Below are positions 46,710 through 59,170 of a DNA stretch of 64,000 nucleotides, piece after piece; within the stretch, counting starts at the first letter, position 1, and each line of letters starts with the position of its first letter. Origin of the DNA: Voacanga thouarsii (taxonomy: Eukaryota > Streptophyta > Magnoliopsida > Gentianales > Apocynaceae); assembly GCA_026120185.1 (NCBI GenBank), contig JANUWF010001224.1, forward strand, positions 372,001 to 436,000, given 5' to 3'. A program made the position numbers and the translations under genes. Below the pieces are notes generated by a model, which searched no databases, was not told the DNA's origin, and was given only the letters and a program-made list of their open reading frames with translations.

Positions 46710-49284
46710 GTGGATGATCGTAGTTGGATGTACAAAAGATACATACAAGGGATTAAAGGAATTACATCTGAGTTTGAACAAGGGGTCAAAATATTCATTG
46801 CATATTGTTTGTCAACTGGTCCAGCCTCAGTTATAAGGTGTCCATGTGAAAAGTGTAAAAACAAAGCGTACCTTTCCCGAGATGAAGTAGAGCTGCACCT
46901 ATATAGATTTGGGTTTGTTGCTAAGTATCGAAGATGGACAAGTTATGATGAGTGTATTAATCCGTCGTCAGCCGCAATAACCGGCACTTGTACGATTGTA
47001 GTCGAGTCAAGCTCTAATAATCTATATTGAGATATGGTGATTGATGCAGTTGGACATCAATTTCCAACTGAACCTTCATCATCAGAGAATGTTGAGGAAC
47101 CACCTAACCCAGATGCGTAGAAATTTTATGACATGCTGAGAGCTTCAGAAACTCCTATATGGGATGGATGTAAGAATCACAGTATGTTATCAGTTGTTTC
47201 GTGGCTTTTGAATATTAAATTTGAAAACGTGTCGGAGAAATGCTTTAATCAGGTGATGCAATTGATGAAGGAGATATTACCAAGTAGTAATAAGTTTCCG
47301 GATGACTTCTATCAAACAAAAAATTTGATATTTGGTCTAGGGCTACCTATTCAGAAGATAAATGTCTGCCTAAATAGATGCATGCTCTACTGGAAGGACA
47401 ACAGAGTTAAGAGAGACTGCAAATTCTATGGATATGGCAAATATATGGCGAAAAAGAAAGTTGCAAAGGACAAACAACAGAAAGACGTTCCCTTTAAGAA
47501 GATGTATTACTTTCCATTAACACCCAGACTGCAAAGACTGTTTGCATCCTCCATAACAGCGGAGCACATGAGATGGTATGCAGAGAGTCAACCGGAAGAG
47601 GACGTTATGTGCCATCCATGCGCTGGTGAAGCTTGGAAACACTTCGATCGTAGTCATCCTGAATTTGCAGCTGAAGTTCGTAATGTGTGTCTTGGGTTAT
47701 GCACAGATAGATTTTCACCATTTGGAATGTCGGGGAAACAATACTCTTATTGGCCTGTTATTGTTACTCCATATAATTTATCTCCGTCTTTGTGCATGAG
47801 GGATCCATTTATGTTTTTGATTGTCATTGTCCCGGGACCTAGGAATCCGAAGCATAAAATTGATGTCTATCTACAACATTTGGTAGATGAATTAAGGATG
47901 ATGAGGTTTAGTGGAGTCTCTACATATGATATTTCAAAGAAACAGAACTTCTATCTACTAGCAGCACTTCTTTGGACAATAAACAACTTCCTAGCATATG
48001 GGATGCTAAGTGGTTGGAGTACAGTTGGTAGATTATCATGTCCGTATTGCATGGAGTAGACAAAATCATTTCACTTGCAAAATGGAGGTAAACATTCTTG
48101 GTTTGACTGCTATCGGCGCTTCTTGCCTTTAGATCATCCATATAGAAGAGATGCTAGGTCTTTTAGGAAGGATAAAGGTCGTGAGATTGTACACCCTATA
48201 CAACGCGCTTCTAGAGATGGTATGTGGGATAGAATGTGCTATTTACCAAAAATAACCGAGACAGCTGTGGAGCTTGGTAGGGATGATGGCAGAGGCATCT
48301 ACCAAAATTGGGCCAAAAGGAGTATCTTTTGGGATTTGCCATATTGGAGAACACACTTAATTCATTATAACATAGATGTGATGCACAATGAAAAAAATGT
48401 GTTCGATAATGTCTTTAACATAGTCATGAATGTAAAGGGAAAAACAAAGGACAATGTAAAGGTGCGACGTGATCTGTTGGCATATTATGATAGACCTGAA
48501 TAATATGTGATTGGCTTAGGTGACGGGAGGACATTAATGCCAAAGGCTAAATACTCTATTACACTCGAACAAAACAGACTTCTACTTGAGCGGGTTAGAG
48601 ATTTGCGATTACCGAATGGATATGCTTCGAATTTAAACAGGTGTGTTGATTTGAATAAGTTCAAAATGTCGAGTATGAAAAGCCATGACTGCCATGTGTT
48701 TATGGAAAGGTTGCTTTTAACTGCATTTAAAGAATTACTCCCGATGTCAATTTAGAACGTTTTAACTGAAGTCAGCCTCTTTTACCGCGACTTATGTTCT
48801 CCTAAACTTTCCACAACTCATATGAAGCAATTGGAAGATAATATTTCTTTACTCATCTGTAAATTGGAGAAGATCTTCCCACCTGACTTCTTTGACGTGA
48901 TGGAACACCTTATGGTCCACTTGCCATACGAGGCCAGGGTTGGTGGCCCTATTCAATATAGATGAATGTATCTATTCGAGCGGTAAAATATTGTGTATTA
49001 TTATATCTATATATACATCTACTATGTGAATCAGTTCTAACTGTAAAAAATGCATTAGGTTCTTATATTGTTTGAAGACCAAAGTTAAAAATAAGGCAAG
49101 AGTGGAGGGATCAATTTGCAATGCTTATTTAGTTGAAGAGGCATCTACATTCCTCTCCTATTATTTTAAGCCACATGTGCAAACTCGACATACAGCTATG
49201 GCTCAGAATGATAAGGGTGTTCATGATACAAACTCAAATGAGGATGTGGAAGGCTACTCATCCGATGATGACAGAAGTCCATAG
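46710..49284 (+). pseudogene. TNP2-type CACTA transposase, broken by nonsense codons
   Basis: DNA-cutting transposase of CACTA elements. Domain order: transposase-associated zinc-like N-terminus (46710-46990: 'MDDRSWMYKRYIQG', 'RCPCEKCKNKAYLSRDEVEL'), the TNP2 core (47133-48490: 'SETPIWDGCKNHSMLS', 'HPEFAAEVRNVCLGLCTDRF', 'SCPYCME', 'IDVMHNEKNVFDNV'), and a DUF4218-like part (48560-48980: 'LPNGYASNLNRCVDL', 'MEHLMVHLPYEA'). The frame is unchanged from 46710 to 48982, interrupted by stops at 47028, 47118, 48057, 48501, 48753 and 48961. A gt..ag intron at 48983-49058 is likely; the exon behind it ends at 49284. The C-terminus is probably incomplete. Confidence 0.9.
48983..49058 (+). other. Probable 76-bp intron in the transposase
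   Basis: gtaaaat ... gcattag. Joining around it keeps the frame and continues the DUF4218-like protein. The interval itself has stops and is AT-rich. Confidence 0.6.
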
Positions 49285-50263
49285 TTAGGGATCAAATTTA
49301 ACTAATGTATAGAAATAATTATTAGTTCTGCTATCATTACATTACAAGTGTTTTACTTTGCCATAATACTTTAGAGTTCCCTAGGCCGCCATGTTTCTCG
49401 AATTTTTGTACAAAAGTGAGTAGTACCTGGCGGCCTAGCAAATTTCAATTGACCGCCTACTATCTATACGCAGCATAGATTTCTTGTTCACCTAGTGGCT
49501 TAGGGATGTCTAAGTTCCCTTGGCGCTTGTTCACTGGGCACTGTGCACAATATCTTGTATTTTCTCCCTTCTTCTTTCTTGTTCTTCTTTCTTTTATTTT
49601 TACTTGATCTTTTTCATTTCCTAGCAAAAATAAGATAAAAAGATGTGGTGAGTAGTGAATTGTGTAAGAATTTATCTCCATTAAAGTAAAAAATAATAGA
49701 AAATGTATATATGATGAAGCCTTATCATTGGGCATATATTGTTGGGAAAACCTTGGCTATGTAATAGGGAGGTGGTTCACCATGGAAAGAAAAACACTTA
49801 CACTTTGTACAAAAAAGGAAAGAAATTACCACTTTATCATATGTCCCCAAATAAGGTTTTCAAAGATCAAAATATCTCCAGGGAGGAAGACATAAATAAA
49901 ATAGAGCAAAAGTAGAAAAAAAAAAAAACAAGAGAGGACAAAACAAGAGCACGAGAGAAGAGAAAATAAGAGGAGAGCAAAAGAAGAAAAAGAGAGTTTC
50001 AAGTTCCAAATGCAATAAAAAATAATGGGGGGGGGGAGAACAAAAGGAGTATAAAGATAAAACAAGATTGTATACTTAGGTTTTGACAGTTACAAATAAG
50101 AATGTAGAAAAAGAGAGTGGAGGCAAAATGAGAGTGAAAGTTTGGGTTGTGAAGAGAGAAAACGAGAAAGCTAGTGAGAACTAAAAGCCAAAAGTTTTGC
50201 CTTTACATAAAAATTATTATTTGAATTATAATGTAGGTATTGATTTAAAAACGAATCATTCTC
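49285..50263 (+). other. 3' non-coding interior of gypsy (Tat-like?) element
   Basis: No domain. AG-rich from about 49880, with a G9 run near 50031. It ends at a strong PPT. The junction with the CACTA remnant lies somewhere in 49285-49400. Confidence 0.45.
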
Positions 50264-50276
50264 AAGAAGGGGGAAA
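50264..50276 (+). other. Polypurine tract
   Basis: aagaagggggaaa followed at once by TGATGTGAATT. Confidence 0.8.
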
Positions 50277-51569
50277 TGATGTGAATTATCTTAAGCGTGG
50301 AGGCCAATTCCAACAATGAGGAAGGAAGATAAAATTATAATGCTTAGCTCCTTGAATAAGATCAATGTTCATGAGAATTCAAAAGAGTTTTCAAGGCAAT
50401 AAATTTAATAAACCAAGGATCAAGAAGATCATGAAGAGATAGATGGTAAAGGAAGGGCTAAAAGACGCGCGAAATAAACAACAATCCATATGAAAGATCA
50501 AGCCAATATTTAAACAAGGATTGCAAGCCAAGAGAGCATCAAAAGAGGCTAAAAAAGACCAACATTTCATTTTAAAGATCAAGGAAACAAAAAAATAAAA
50601 TAAAATAAAGTGGAGATCAAAGGAGCAGGGATTGAACTGAAACTAAACAGGAAAGGGTACCTAATAGGCAAATTGGCACCAGCCAAGAGTGACAGAAGTA
50701 GTGCCGACTAAATGCTGGCAAAGCTTCTATCTAGATAGAATAGAGCTGGCACCGGCCATAATGCCTTAGCCAGTATTAGCCCATATCGAGGCATGTATGA
50801 ATTTTGTTGATTTCTTTTTTTTTTTTTAGTTTATTTACATTTCTTTTAATCCCCATGACTTTTAATATGTTTTTAACTATTTTAAGGTAAGTAATAGGTT
50901 TTATGGCTATTTAATTCACTATTTAGCTTATAATTAGTTAGGGCAACTTATGGCCTATAAATACCCTATTATAACTCTTGTATAGGCAGGTTTTGAATAT
51001 TAGTCATTTCTTCTTGAAATACAGGAGTCTCTATTGAGAGTTGAGAAGTGATTCCTCTTGGGATGTTTTTTAAATCAATCAAGATTTCTCTTAGGAATTA
51101 GTCCATTCTAAAAATTTACTCTCTAATCTTCCTAGGATAATTCAATTAGTTCTCTAGAACTGGATCTTGGTTGATTGTTCATCTAAAGTTCTTTCTGGAT
51201 TCTAAATTGGGTGTTTAAATCTTCGCATCCCACTTGTTCCTGATCCTTCTTGGATTAGGGGTATTTAGGTGTTGATTTAGTTAGTTTAATTCAATAGATT
51301 TGCGGTTCTAGGTGGCTTGGTTTTACCTAGGGTTCTAAGAATTGGGTCTTGAGTTTTGAGCATAAAATTTCAAGAGGTGCTTTTGTACTTACATCACAGA
51401 TCTACTAGGGTTTATGATTTGTGGGGATGGTTTTTATCTTGTGTTCCTTTTATTGTTTTCTAAACCTCTTAGATCTTATGCTTTGGGTTCAAGTTATTCT
51501 TGCAAAAGCTACTACAAAGGGACACACAAAAATCTTGTCAAAAGTTCACCCTCAAGGTCATATGAAATT
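50277..51569 (+). repeat. LTR of gypsy (Tat-like?) element, second copy
   Basis: Begins TGATGTGAATTATC after the PPT. TATA box tataaata at 50956-50963. The part from 51001 matches 27107 onward. The end is not sharply defined: alignment with the first copy is lost near 51390, while a PBS-like site lies at 51570. Confidence 0.65.
50956..50963 (+). promoter_or_regulatory. LTR TATA box
   Basis: tataaata in ggcctataaataccc, about 40 bp before the region conserved with 27107 (likely R-U5). Confidence 0.6.
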
Positions 51570-51581
51570 TGGTATCAAAGC
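51570..51581 (+). other. PBS-like site
   Basis: tggtatcaaagc, one mismatch to TGGTATCAGAGC (initiator-Met tRNA PBS). It indicates that plus-strand internal sequence follows. Confidence 0.65.
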
Positions 51582-52214
51582 AAGGTAAAGCTTAGATTCT
51601 TATCTTGGCTTAGATAAAGGAAGCTTGAAGCACTACAAAATTGCAGTCCAAAGTTCATTCCAATGATCATATCTTTACTTGTTCTTTCTTGAGATTTTTT
51701 TAGAAAAATTGAATCTTGTTGTTGAATAAGACTTGGGAATGCTTTATTTCTTGTTTATATGAATATTTGGGATTGAATGGGTAGAAATTTGTTTGGAAAT
51801 TTCCTTGGAAAATTTTTTGCACATAAGTTATTTAATGAAAGTTCACAATGACATTTTACTTTATGTACACTATGTGTTTGATGAAATGACAATGAGAAAC
51901 ATGTGGCTTGAATATTAGTCTTAGTCTTGCAATATAATCCTAGTGTAATTATGTATTATTGTTGATTATTTGCTTCATTCACTTCCTTGCATTATCTTTT
52001 TGTTGTTGTGTTGCGAACACTCATTTGTACTCTTATTATATCTTTAACCTCTAAGTATTTAGTAAGTAACTTGTCCAATTTCCCAAAAACCCTTGAATTA
52101 AAGAATCCTAAGAGTTTAGAATAACTAATAGGAGAATTAAGCCCTTAAAATTTAGGGAGGATTTTGGTTCTACAAAGTGAGAAATTAAGCGAAAGAAAAA
52201 TGTAAGAGAGAAAG
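51582..52214 (+). other. Leader of gypsy (Tat-like?) element, first part
   Basis: No ORF or domain. It becomes purine-rich (gcgaaagaaaaatgtaagag) at the end and stops at gaaag, where gypsy LTR sequence starts. It probably continues at 59171. Confidence 0.5.
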
Positions 52215-54853
52215 TGTGACACCCTACGACCACGGGGCCCGGCAGGTTGCGGATGTCACCCTGTTTAAATGACAATGGGTCATTATAACAAAATAACTAA
52301 ATAAAGAAATATTGAAATATTGAATAACTCCAAAAAGGAACTCAATTATGAACTTAGAACATATGTCATTATAAGTCTATTAGAACATAAACATGGGCAT
52401 AAAATCCAAATACAAAATACAAAGTGTCCCAAAATATATCAACTATCCTCTTCAAGTCTTGAGCCTATATAAGTCTAGGGCCTATATAAATCTACCTATA
52501 AAAGCATGAATAAAACCTTGTTAGATATAATCTCAACACCCATAGTGTGCCACGAGAAAATTTTAACAATAACAATTTTCATGATGCATAATTAGCGTAA
52601 TTGGAATGATCGTAAATAGGTAAATGATAACATGTTTATGAAATATTCACAACTAAAACTCATGAAAGCAGGTCTCTTCTTTTTTTGGGAAAAATATGCC
52701 ATTATAATAACATCATAGTATTGTTATTGAGCTTTTAATCATAAACTATACCGTATTTTTAAAATAGATTTTTCATATTTAAAACCATATTGCAATCTCA
52801 CCTGAAGGATCTCAATCTAACCAATAACATGAACACCATAGGATTTTAATCCTATGAACATGATAAAATGTATGATTAACTCATGCATCCACCACAATCA
52901 ATCATTCTATGACCATCGTCATGGTCTGCCCTACAGTACAAGTGTCCTATGCCCGACCTCCATTTCCACAATGGAAAACATGTTGTGAGATAAGGACGCC
53001 TTTACTACCAAAATTGTCACCCGGCTAAAAAAGAGACAACCTTTCGAAGTTGGCCACCGGCTAGAAAGTGTTCTCAAACCCACTTAAGCCAGTATAAGAG
53101 CATAGCCCCTCTTGAGTACTCATGGATCACTGATATAAGTCATGAGATCGACGCAATATTTCAATATAGTTCAATACTTTTTGAAAAGAAACCCTCTTTC
53201 ATAAAATATTTTCTTTCTCGAAAATACGTTGGATATAAGTACTTGTAAATTTTGAATTCGTTCCCAAGTTCTCAGAAATTTATAGTTTCATGCAATAGCT
53301 TTCACAAACCATTATATTCATGAGAATGCAACTATAAGTTCTTGATGAAATCAATGCAAGGTTTCCCAATCATCCTATTAAATATAGGTGATTTTATCAA
53401 AATATAGCATGCTTAGACATTGCATAGTCATGTATGCTTCCAAATACTTCATAACAATTTCATAGGATAAACAAGCATGCTTTCATAATGTAGTTCTCAT
53501 AAAAGAGTTTATTTGAAACATTGCATGAATATGAGGACTTACAATTTTATGAAAACCTAAAATGTGGGGACATACATTATGTCTTAACAAAAGAGAAAGT
53601 TCTTAACATAAGTCCTAAATTCTAAACCTTCATGTCCTATGAAATCTAACATATAAATTACATGTTCATCAATTTCCTCTCACCAATCTCAATCATATAA
53701 TTCACCACCCTTATACGCAATTCATATACCTTAGTTATACTAATATTCCATTCCTATCTTACACCCATATCAACAAACATATTCTTAGGAGATTATGACC
53801 AAAAAAAATATATAAGTTTTTAGAAGAAATGTAGTCATCATACACTAATAAATTTTAAACTCTACTCCTAAAGATATAGCATAGTATAGTAGCAATTAAA
53901 CAAATTGATTCCACGAAGAACATGAGAAGTATACTCAAAAAGAAAATCCACTACCTTTATTTATTTGAAATCATCTTGTGAACATTTATCCTAATTAGAT
54001 CTAATGATGGATTATACACAAGTATTTATAAAGAGATGGGGGAATATCAAATTAGAAATTAATCAAATTAAGAAACTACCAAATCCCATTCCTAACAAAT
54101 TAAGAAACAAAAAGTAATATAGGGAAAAAAAAAAGGAAACTTCAAGACCAATTAAGAAATTACTAAGTTTTTATGCACATATCATGAAATCAAGTTAAAG
54201 ATTTCTCATTGATTAGATTTTTTTAAGTAGTTGATTTTAGAATTTTTTTTCAAAACTACAAAAAAATTCTATCCTTGCATAAATTGATTAATCTTCAGTA
54301 AACGCCCCCAATTTACCCTTAATCTTTTTCACAATCTTCTTCAATTTGATTAACTTTTTCTTAGAGAGATTAATACTTTAATGAATCAACTGTTATAAAT
54401 TAAAACATCATTGATAAGAAAATCAAGCTATCATCAACATCAAGTTAGAATATATTCTAAAAACTTACAAACATATGCAACTTGAATTATGTAATTCCCA
54501 ATCAATCCTAATTTAAGTCCAAAACCTTACAACTTAATCAAGATAAATAGATACTATTAGAGAATTAATCTAAAGATCAATCATGACAAATCACTTAATA
54601 GTTTAACATTCATAGCTACTCAATTGTGCCAGTTAAATATGATGATTAAGCATAAAAACTCAACATAATTGATAAGAAAAGAAATTCAAAATTATATAAA
54701 TACTCAAGAGCTAACCTTTATAATATCAAAGATAAAATCTTTTAATGAATCTCAAAATATCAAAAACCAATAACAAAACATAACCTCAAAACATGAATAA
54801 AATTCGCATTGTTTGAATACAAAAGAAACTAAAAAAAACAAATATTGAAAAAA
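52215..54853 (-). mobile_element. Gypsy LTR, minus strand
   Basis: Plus view starts TGTGACACCCTACGACC...ggttgcggatgtcaccc, the inverted form of the LTR end at 18060-18136. It shares with the 4.3-kb LTRs the order of conserved blocks, such as ccggctagaaagtg and cttgagtactcatgg. gaaag lies on both sides (52210-52214 and 54854-54858), but the right edge lacks a TG..CA end, so it may be truncated. Confidence 0.65.
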
Positions 54854-54858
54854 GAAAG

Positions 54859-57800
54859 TGTAACACCCCGCTACCTAGGCCTGCCAGGGCTGGGAATGTC
54901 ACCCCGTCCAAAGGACAATGGGTCTTTATAACTAGGTCACACAATCAAAATAGCAGAATAAAAATGATATTTTAACTTAAAATTTATTACAACCTAAGAA
55001 TAAATTCAAGAATAAACCTAAGAATACAAAAAAAAAAAAATCCATAATAAAATTTATCCACTCTCATCTCCCCAAAGCATTACACAAAATAAATTATCAG
55101 AAAATCTTCCAAAGCAGGCAATATCTAGCTACTCATCCCTACAGCAGGATCGACTTGAAATCATGGTAAAAAGGGTGATGAGACAAAAATCTCAGTAAGT
55201 CCATGTGTGCTTTGAGTGTCAAGTGAAAATAATTCATGAATGCAAAGTATAAAATCTTTATAAGAGAAATACTAGCAAGCAATAAATATTAGTTAAAACC
55301 AAGAGTGGCGTTTTGGCTTTTCCTGCCATACACAATAATTAAAATCAACCACTCAAAAGAAAGGGTCATGGGTTACCACACATTGGGCTCCATAACCGAT
55401 CAGAATGCCGACACTTTGTGCAGACTGACAAAAGGTAGGTGATCGGCCTACCGGGCAAGATACTCCTCCTTTTCTATACCCAAACAACAACTGGGTGTCC
55501 ATTCCGGCAAAACACAGTCACTTGACTGAAATAAAAACTGCTAGCTCGGACCGGCATGACTAAGTAGTATTGACGTTTCTCTAAGTTGAGTTCATCTTTT
55601 GGAGGTGGCCTCCTGTCAAAAGATTCACTCTTATTCTTCAAAACTAGTACTACTAGCCTACCCTTATTGAGTACTCAATGTAACGTATCCCACTTGGGAG
55701 AAAATGAACAAAACATAGTTTCACATGAAAATGGCAATTAAGGGTTTCCAAAGTCCTTGTCAAAATCAGTTTTAGAAAGATTTTTAAGTTTGAGTAAATC
55801 TGCTTATTGATTTCCAAATAATTTGTTTGACTAAAATAAGAAAGGAGTCAATCCTCAATTGCCTTTACAGAAATGAGTGTCCTTGCACTCTACATTTGGC
55901 TTGCCATAAAAAAAAATATCATTTTTTGCATCAAACAGGTTTTATGCAGGAGCTTACCTGATTCTTGCTCACAATAAAAGGTCTCCAACAGCTGACCTAA
56001 CCCCGCATGAGGTAAATACAAACCACAATCAAACTCAAGCCAAAATCTACTTTCACAAATAAACTAGCTCAACTCACTACTACCATGATCTTAGTATCCC
56101 AAGCTTTAAGGCCAAATAATAAATAAAAAAGTTTATAAGCCAAGGCTAATTTGATATTCAAAATAATTAGTGTTTTAGGAAATAGGTACTAATAAGCTGA
56201 AGATTTAAATCCTGCTAAGAAAAATTTAGAGTCTATTTGATAAAGAGTCCTAGGTGGTATTAGGTAAAATAATGATTTATTAATAATTATTTTCTAGAAA
56301 ATAATTGATAGCTAAAATTAGTTGAAAATAAATTTTAATGAGTCTTGATTGAAAGATAATAAATTTTAATAAGTTTTGGTTAAAAGATAATAATTAAATT
56401 TTAATAATAAATATTTTACTTATTATGATTATTTTCATAAACGGCTTTAGTTGATTTCATCATCTTATATAATATCTATATTTTTTTTTTCTAGCAAAAG
56501 CTATTATTTATTTGACTAAAATATCTTTATTATATATAATAATCCAAATCTACCCTTCCTAAGGTTTTTCGAAATTACTAGCCAAAAATCATAATATTAA
56601 ATATTTTTATTGAAGAAATAAAATCAGCTTAGGGACAACTAGGTCATGATCATAATTCTATTACTAACCACAATCATAAACATATACACCCCTTCAATTC
56701 ATCAAATCATCCAAATCATGAATATAGGCATAGATCTAAATTTACTAAGGCATGATCCAACCTTTACTAGTATAGACATAATCATGGCTTTAATAAACAC
56801 ATATGAATATAAATCCTATTCACCATAGATGACATAATCTCTAGCATACTTAATCATGGAGGCATGCATTAAACCCTAAAACACCATACATTCAACCAAG
56901 ATAATCAACTCATGCATAAATCCCATCTCCATCATATTCATACATATATTCATGCTCCAATCTCAACTCATCACAACAATACATACTCAAACCCTATTTA
57001 TAATTCATCTTCTATCAACATCATCCTAGAGACATGAATCTAGAATTTAAAAGGAGGGTTAAAAAGGCTTACTTGATTGATGAATACCTTAAAGGAGTTT
57101 CGAATGGATCTCAACTCCTAGATGACTAGATCCGTCCAAGGAAGATGAAGAAAGCATGGCCGGCCATTGGTGAAGAAGCCATTCGGCCAAGAAGGAGAGA
57201 GGTTCGGCCAAGAGAAAGAGAGAGTCCATTAGCATGTTTATTCATATACATATTCATTAGAGATCAAAGATTAGAGAAGATGAAGTTGTTAGAACAAACC
57301 TACCATGAAGGTGTTCTTGATCCTTCACAAAAATTCTGGTTTTTGATCCAAAAGAGCATGTTGGATTTTGGAGTTTGATGTTAAAAATGGTATGGATGGA
57401 CTCACGGCAGTGAGTAGATAAATTCTGGAGTTTTTAGAAGAAGCTTGAAATGATTTGGAGGGGTATTAGGTGAAATAAGGAGTAGGTGTTCTTGGTGTTC
57501 TATGTATGCTTGAAGGTTGAAGAGAATGGAGAGGTTTTGATTTGAAGCTGCCGAAATTCTGAAGGATTAGGGCTGGCTGAATTGTTTGTAGGGTTTTGGT
57601 AGATGACTTTCTAGTTTGGAAGGGAAAAGGAAAGGCTAGTTGTTGAAATCCTAAAAAAATATCTTAAGGAATCAAATTTGGAAACTAAATATAGCAAGAA
57701 TATCTTTGATCATTAGAGAGCTTTTGGGAAGCTGCTATGGCCGAATTGTTGTGCAGTGTTTCTACTGGATGAAAGTTGATTGAAGAGGGGTAATGGTGGC

Positions 57801-59165
57801 TGAAAAGATGGAGTGAAATGGTGAAGAATAAGTCTAGTTGTTTGAGGAATATTTTATGGAAGGTTGCTAAATTAATGTTGCTGGAATTTTGGTATCTAAT
57901 CAAAGCATGATTGCAGAGATTTGCTGGAGAGATTTTCGGGCAGCCATGTCTGATTTTCATGCAGGAGCTTGAGGAAGACAATGGAGTTCAGATCATGGCT
58001 ATTTAAGAGTGGTTTGTGCAAAAGAAAGCTGAAGTTTTGGCCAGGGATGAATTAGGAAACAAAGCTGGAAATTTTCCTGTACAGAATTTTTGCAAGGTGC
58101 TGGAATTTCTGGACAATTTCGGCTGCCATTTTCCAGTCAGCTTGCAGAGAGTTTGGAGGAGATTTCAGGGGTCTTTCAAGGCTGGTTTCCAGCCTTCTTT
58201 ATGAAGGAAAAACTTGGCTAAGATGATGAGCAAAAACTGAAAGAAAATAGCTTAGTTTCGGACCTCCAAAGCTGCGAATTCAACCAGAAATTTCTCTGGT
58301 TTTGCACAGCATTTGTGCAGTCCGAAAATGGCCAGAAAAATTAAGATCTCAAGATAATCAAAAGGCCATTTTCTGGCAGCATTTGGGAGGAATAATGGTT
58401 AAGAATTTCAACACCTTGAAGGCACAAGAAGCTGGAAAATTTTCAATTCATGCCATGAAGGAAAATGAACATAGCTAGAGTGCAATTTTAGAAGGTTCAC
58501 TAGAGGGATTTATTCTCTTGGAATCTCCCACATCTCTACCGCATTTTCAGACCATAAGATGTCTTTCACTAAGATATTTTGAACCTTCAAAGCCACATCA
58601 CTTTACTGAAATTTCTGGAATGAAATTGGCTAGAACAAATTTAACTAATCTAATGAATTGAGAATTAAGAGAAATTAAAGATCAAGAAGAAATGAATTCT
58701 CTTAGGAAATTTTGAGTAGGCACAAGAATAGGATTAAAGTACTCCTATCATGTCTCCCGTAGGACAACACCTCTGCCCTATGCTAAGGTTCTTAAGGCCA
58801 AAAATACCCCTTCCCAAGCAAAAATAAAATTTAATCATGCTAAAGCTCCAATGATGGAATTCGAACCCGAGACCTCAATAATTAATTCCAAAGCTCTAAC
58901 CACTAAACCACAACAACTCTTGTTCTTATTTTCTCTCCAAAAATATTTTTCCTATTTAATCCTCAAGCTATCTTCCAATTTTCTCCTCAAGCAAAAATTA
59001 CCATTTTACCTTTCTTACCCAATAAGCATAATCAAGCCCTCGAGGCTATAAAACACTAATCCAAAGCATATAAAATCATATTAAAAATATATTTAAACAT
59101 GTAATAAAATATGATATGCATCCCAACCCCCTTACTCTAAGGTTGGTTCCAACTGGGGTTTCACA
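54859..59165 (-). mobile_element. Long gypsy-type solo LTR, copy C
   Basis: 4307 bp, TGTAACACCCCG ... GGGGTTTCACA, with a perfect 5-bp TSD gaaag (54854-54858 and 59166-59170). Same family as copies A and B but uninterrupted. Contains the tRNA-like module (58856-58910) and short GA runs near 57205. No gag/pol motif, so a solo LTR is most likely; a non-autonomous element without recognisable LTR pair is the alternative. Confidence 0.85.
58856..58910 (-). other. tRNA-like module in LTR copy C
   Basis: Minus strand: box A-like tggtttagtggttagagc (58910-58893) and box B-like gggttcgaattcc (58868-58856), 255 bp from the sense LTR start. Confidence 0.6.
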
Positions 59166-59170
59166 GAAAG

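Larger units (their letters stand above)
41267..49284 (+). mobile_element. CACTA (En/Spm) transposon, 3' end not found
   Basis: Starts with CACTACAAGAAAGG, the CACTA terminal inverted repeat, after the 3-bp flank agc. Dense subterminal repeats run to about 42850, then a CpG-rich leader-like segment and non-coding sequence, then a TNP2-type transposase. No inverted terminus (TTCTTGTAGTG) was seen downstream, and by 50264 a gypsy PPT/LTR is reached, so the 3' end is lost or displaced. No TNPA-like second gene recognised. Confidence 0.9.

Noticed and set aside
51627..51640. cactacaaaattgc as the missing CACTA terminus
   Set aside because: Direct rather than inverted orientation, diverges after 8 bases, and lies beyond an unrelated LTR and PBS-like site.
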